Below are positions 62,524 to 64,000 of a stretch of DNA of 64,000 nt, piece by piece. Position 1 is the stretch's first letter. Each line of letters opens with the position of its first letter. Source of the DNA: Zonotrichia leucophrys gambelii (Eukaryota; Chordata; Aves; Passeriformes; Passerellidae); contig NC_088188.1 of the NCBI RefSeq assembly GCF_028769735.1, positions 2,937,001-3,001,000 of the forward strand, written 5' to 3'. The position numbers and the translations under genes are program-made. The notes beneath the pieces are model-generated. The model saw only the letters and a program-made list of their open reading frames with translations. It made no database searches and had not been told where the DNA came from.

Positions 62524-62932
62524 CACTACAGCACACACAGGGCCGGTTTTATGTTATTGACATCTCTGTACTACCTCTGTAACACACATGCAAAGTGAAT
62601 GGGTTTTTCCCACACTATTTCACCGCACAGTGAAACAGACAAGGATTTCCCATCTGCCACGTGAAGGAATTAACAAGGTACGATTTGAGTATTTCCCTGC
62701 TGTTAGTGAAACTTGTCAAGTTCTCCTTCCTGCTAGTTTTTGGCTTGTGAAAGATCTTCCAGCAAGCTAAGCACAAAGAAAATTAAACAACCCAAAACAA
62801 CACCCTTACAAACGTTGATTCTCGCTTTAATGTTTTATGGGGTTTTTTAGTGAGGGGTGGAAGCCGCTGGTGAGGGCGGGTGGGGTGTGGGGCCGGGCGG
62901 GCCCCCTCAGGGGCGGGGCGGCCGCAGCGCGG

Positions 62933-62957
62933 ACTCCAAGTCCCGGCATGCTGCGGG
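62933..62957 (+). promoter_or_regulatory. ZNF143/THAP11-like motif
   Basis: ACTCCAAGTCCCGGCATGC closely resembles the known ACTACAANTCCCAGCATGC element bound by ZNF143, differing at a few positions; a GCG-rich tail follows, as in the extended motif. Confidence 0.65.
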
Positions 62958-62962
62958 GCGCG

Positions 62963-62972
62963 GCGCATGCGC
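62963..62972. promoter_or_regulatory. Palindromic NRF1 site
   Basis: GCGCATGCGC is the perfect NRF1 core, common in CpG-island promoters of metabolic genes. Confidence 0.75.
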
Positions 62973-63256
62973 GCCGGGCCGGGCTTGAGTGGCAAGTTGT
63001 TTGTTCCAGCGAGCACCAGCTGCTCGGCACTCCGGGCTCCGCTGCTCCGCTCCGCGCCCCGCCGGCCTCCCCGCCGCTCCAACTTTTGCACCCTCTGCTC
63101 CCTCATCCCCTGCTCCTGCCCCCGGAGCTGGGAAGGGACGGACGGAAGCGGGGAGGGGAAAAAGGAAAAAAGACAAAAAAAAATAAGAAGGCACCGACAA
63201 TAACAGCCCCCCCTCCCCCTCCCCATTCAAAAACACAACATAAACCCCAGGGATAG

Positions 63257-63303
63257 ATGAACTACAAATGAGAAAGAGGAAAAGATGGAACTGCACATCC
63301 TAG
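63257..63303 (+). promoter_or_regulatory. CASTOR2: Two linked upstream ORFs in the CASTOR2 leader
   Basis: The first runs ATG 63257 to TGA 63269-63271, four sense codons. Its stop overlaps the start of a second upstream ORF (ATGA, 63268-63271). The second runs 63268-63303, 11 codons and a TAG, and covers the main ATG at 63285 in another frame. If transcribed, both would be expected to reduce initiation at the main start. Confidence 0.7.
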
Positions 63304-63397
63304 AGCACAGGCTCAGAGTGGCCAGCATAGCCAAGGAGAGCATCCAGTTGTTTACCTATGGATTAATCAAACTTGCTTTCCTGTCCTCTAAGACGAG
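63285..63397 (+). CDS. CASTOR2: CASTOR2 first coding exon (5' part; gene continues beyond the window)
   Basis: This exon encodes 37 residues plus two bases of a split arginine codon. The start MELHILEHRLRVASIAKES and the end LIKLAFLSSKT match the N terminus of vertebrate CASTOR2 far better than its paralogue CASTOR1, which differs strongly in the middle of this segment. CASTOR proteins are cytosolic; CASTOR1 binds arginine and GATOR2 to control mTORC1, and CASTOR2 forms homodimers and heterodimers in the same pathway (family knowledge). The start is supported by an in-frame TGA upstream at 63258-63260 and by family agreement. The exon ends ACGAG/GTAGGT, the same split as expected for the family. 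The ACT-like domains lie in later exons, outside this window. It is driven by the CpG-island promoter immediately upstream. Confidence 0.94.
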
Positions 63398-63431
63398 GTA
63401 GGTGCTGGGGATGGGGCAGCGGGGGAGGGGG

Positions 63432-63452
63432 TGTCCCCCTTGCGGGGGGACA
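63432..63452. repeat. 8-bp perfect stem-loop
   Basis: TGTCCCCC (63432-63439) pairs with GGGGGACA (63445-63452) around a five-base loop in the intron sense strand. Function unknown. Confidence 0.8.
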
Positions 63453-63792
63453 GTGCTGGGGCCGATCCCCCTCGCTGCGAGGGGGGACTGGGTGCTGGCA
63501 GGGCACCCTCCTTCCCTCCGAGGGGCTGGAGTGGGGGGCACTGCCTTGCGAGTGAGCAGGGCAACCCCCTTGGAATTTGGAAAGGGGGTGGGTTGGAAAG
63601 GGGGTGGGTTGATGTCTGCTCTCCTGCTTGAGGGGAAAAAAATAAAGCAGTGTCCTGGGATGGAGGGGGGAGACAGCGTTGGGGTGAGGGTCACCCTCCT
63701 TGCTGCCAAGGGTGCTGGGGTGGGTGATGGCACCCTCCTGCAGTAACTCAGGCTGCTGGGTCAGGGGAATGTAAATAACCCTCAGGGATTTT

Positions 63793-63807
63793 GGGGGGGG
63801 GGGGGGG
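63793..63807. repeat. G15 homopolymer
   Basis: An uninterrupted run of 15 G; its length is likely to be unreliable in sequencing and variable in the population. Confidence 0.9.
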
Positions 63808-64000
63808 ATGAGACCACCTGCGTGTTCCCCCACGCACACCCCCCATCCCAGGACGGGGAGCTGGTGCTGAGGATCGGCGCTGGAGCTCAGGGTGTCCCCG
63901 GGCAGCGCTGGGGCGGCCCCCGGGGCTCCCGCCCGCTGCCCGGCCGGGCCGGCCGATGAATGGGAGCAGGTGGGGGCCCGGCCGGGCCGGCCGCAGGCTC

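Larger units (their letters stand above)
58181..62859. other. Noncoding DNA upstream of CASTOR2
   Basis: Apart from two short tandem repeats at 60245 and 62469 I see no gene or mobile element. GC content rises only after about 62850, marking the promoter boundary. Confidence 0.5.
62860..63100 (+). promoter_or_regulatory. CASTOR2: CASTOR2 CpG-island promoter
   Basis: An abrupt rise in GC and CpG density begins near 62860 in AT-rich surroundings. No TATA box lies near the inferred start region. A GC box (GGGGCGGGGCG, 62911-62921), a ZNF143-like element and an NRF1 site follow within 60 bases. This is the layout of a housekeeping-type promoter with dispersed starts. The transcription start itself cannot be fixed from sequence; it probably lies between 62975 and 63100. 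Divergent transcription on minus is possible. Confidence 0.88.
63398..64000 (+). other. CASTOR2: Start of CASTOR2 intron 1, G-rich
   Basis: The intron opens with GTAGGTGCTGGGG and carries many runs of three or more G on the sense strand, then becomes CpG-rich again from about 63890. An 18-base repeat (TTGGAAAGGGGGTGGG) occurs twice near 63578-63611. Open frames here are compositional. The 3' splice site is beyond the window. Confidence 0.85.

Noticed and set aside
62783..63256. Long open frames on both strands in the CpG island
   Set aside because: GC-rich sequence lacks stop codons by composition; the real coding start is at 63285.
63356..63839. 158- and 125-codon minus-strand frames
   Set aside because: Proline-rich translations of the G-rich CASTOR2 intron on the opposite strand; also a composition effect.
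1..64000. tRNA, rRNA, CRISPR, phage or bacterial operon features
   Set aside because: None seen. Composition, splice sites, LTRs and the CR1 fragment all point to a vertebrate nuclear genome.

Overview
This window is nuclear DNA from a bird, almost certainly a songbird (passerine). The dispersed elements are recognisably of passerine type: several families of endogenous-retrovirus (ERV) long terminal repeats (LTRs), with only a 3' scrap of a CR1 LINE. At the right edge is a GC-rich promoter with the first coding exon of a vertebrate gene. No bacterial, phage or CRISPR features are present. Most of the window is AT-rich noncoding DNA.

The one gene I can name with confidence is CASTOR2 (arginine sensor subunit for mTORC1, formerly GATSL2). 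Its first coding exon is on the + strand at 63285-63397. It ends at a canonical GT donor and lies downstream of a TATA-less CpG island (about 62860-63100) with a GC box, a ZNF143-like motif and a palindromic NRF1 motif. The 5' leader has two short upstream ORFs that overlap each other and the main start. The rest of the gene lies beyond the right edge, and G-rich intron 1 fills the last 600 bases.

The left two thirds is a layered LTR graveyard. Main blocks: about 9.9-14.4 kb (a cluster of related GC-rich LTR pieces in both orientations), 21.3-22.3 kb (two copies of one minus-strand LTR family), 24.5-28.5 kb (several solo LTRs and a 101-bp element with inverted ends), 29.8-30.8 kb (one LTR inserted inside another), 33.1-34.1 kb, 38.8-39.2 kb, 41.5-42.3 kb, 43.26-43.82 kb and 51.3-51.7 kb. 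Several have target-site duplications that can be read directly. I found no gag, pol or env coding region; all look like solo LTRs or fragments.

Scattered through the unique DNA are short open segments bounded by good splice sites. On the minus strand, three segments between about 7.1 and 4.2 kb join in compatible reading phase and then enter a possible terminal exon at 3957-4184. On the plus strand, 40458-40550 joins in phase to 46096-46170, and 58033-58180 is a further well-bounded segment. I do not recognise the products, and chance or noncoding exons remain possible. No previously undescribed biological system is evident. The most informative items are the nested LTR with an empty-site control, the 101-bp inverted-end element, the CASTOR2 leader and promoter layout, and the unidentified exon chains.
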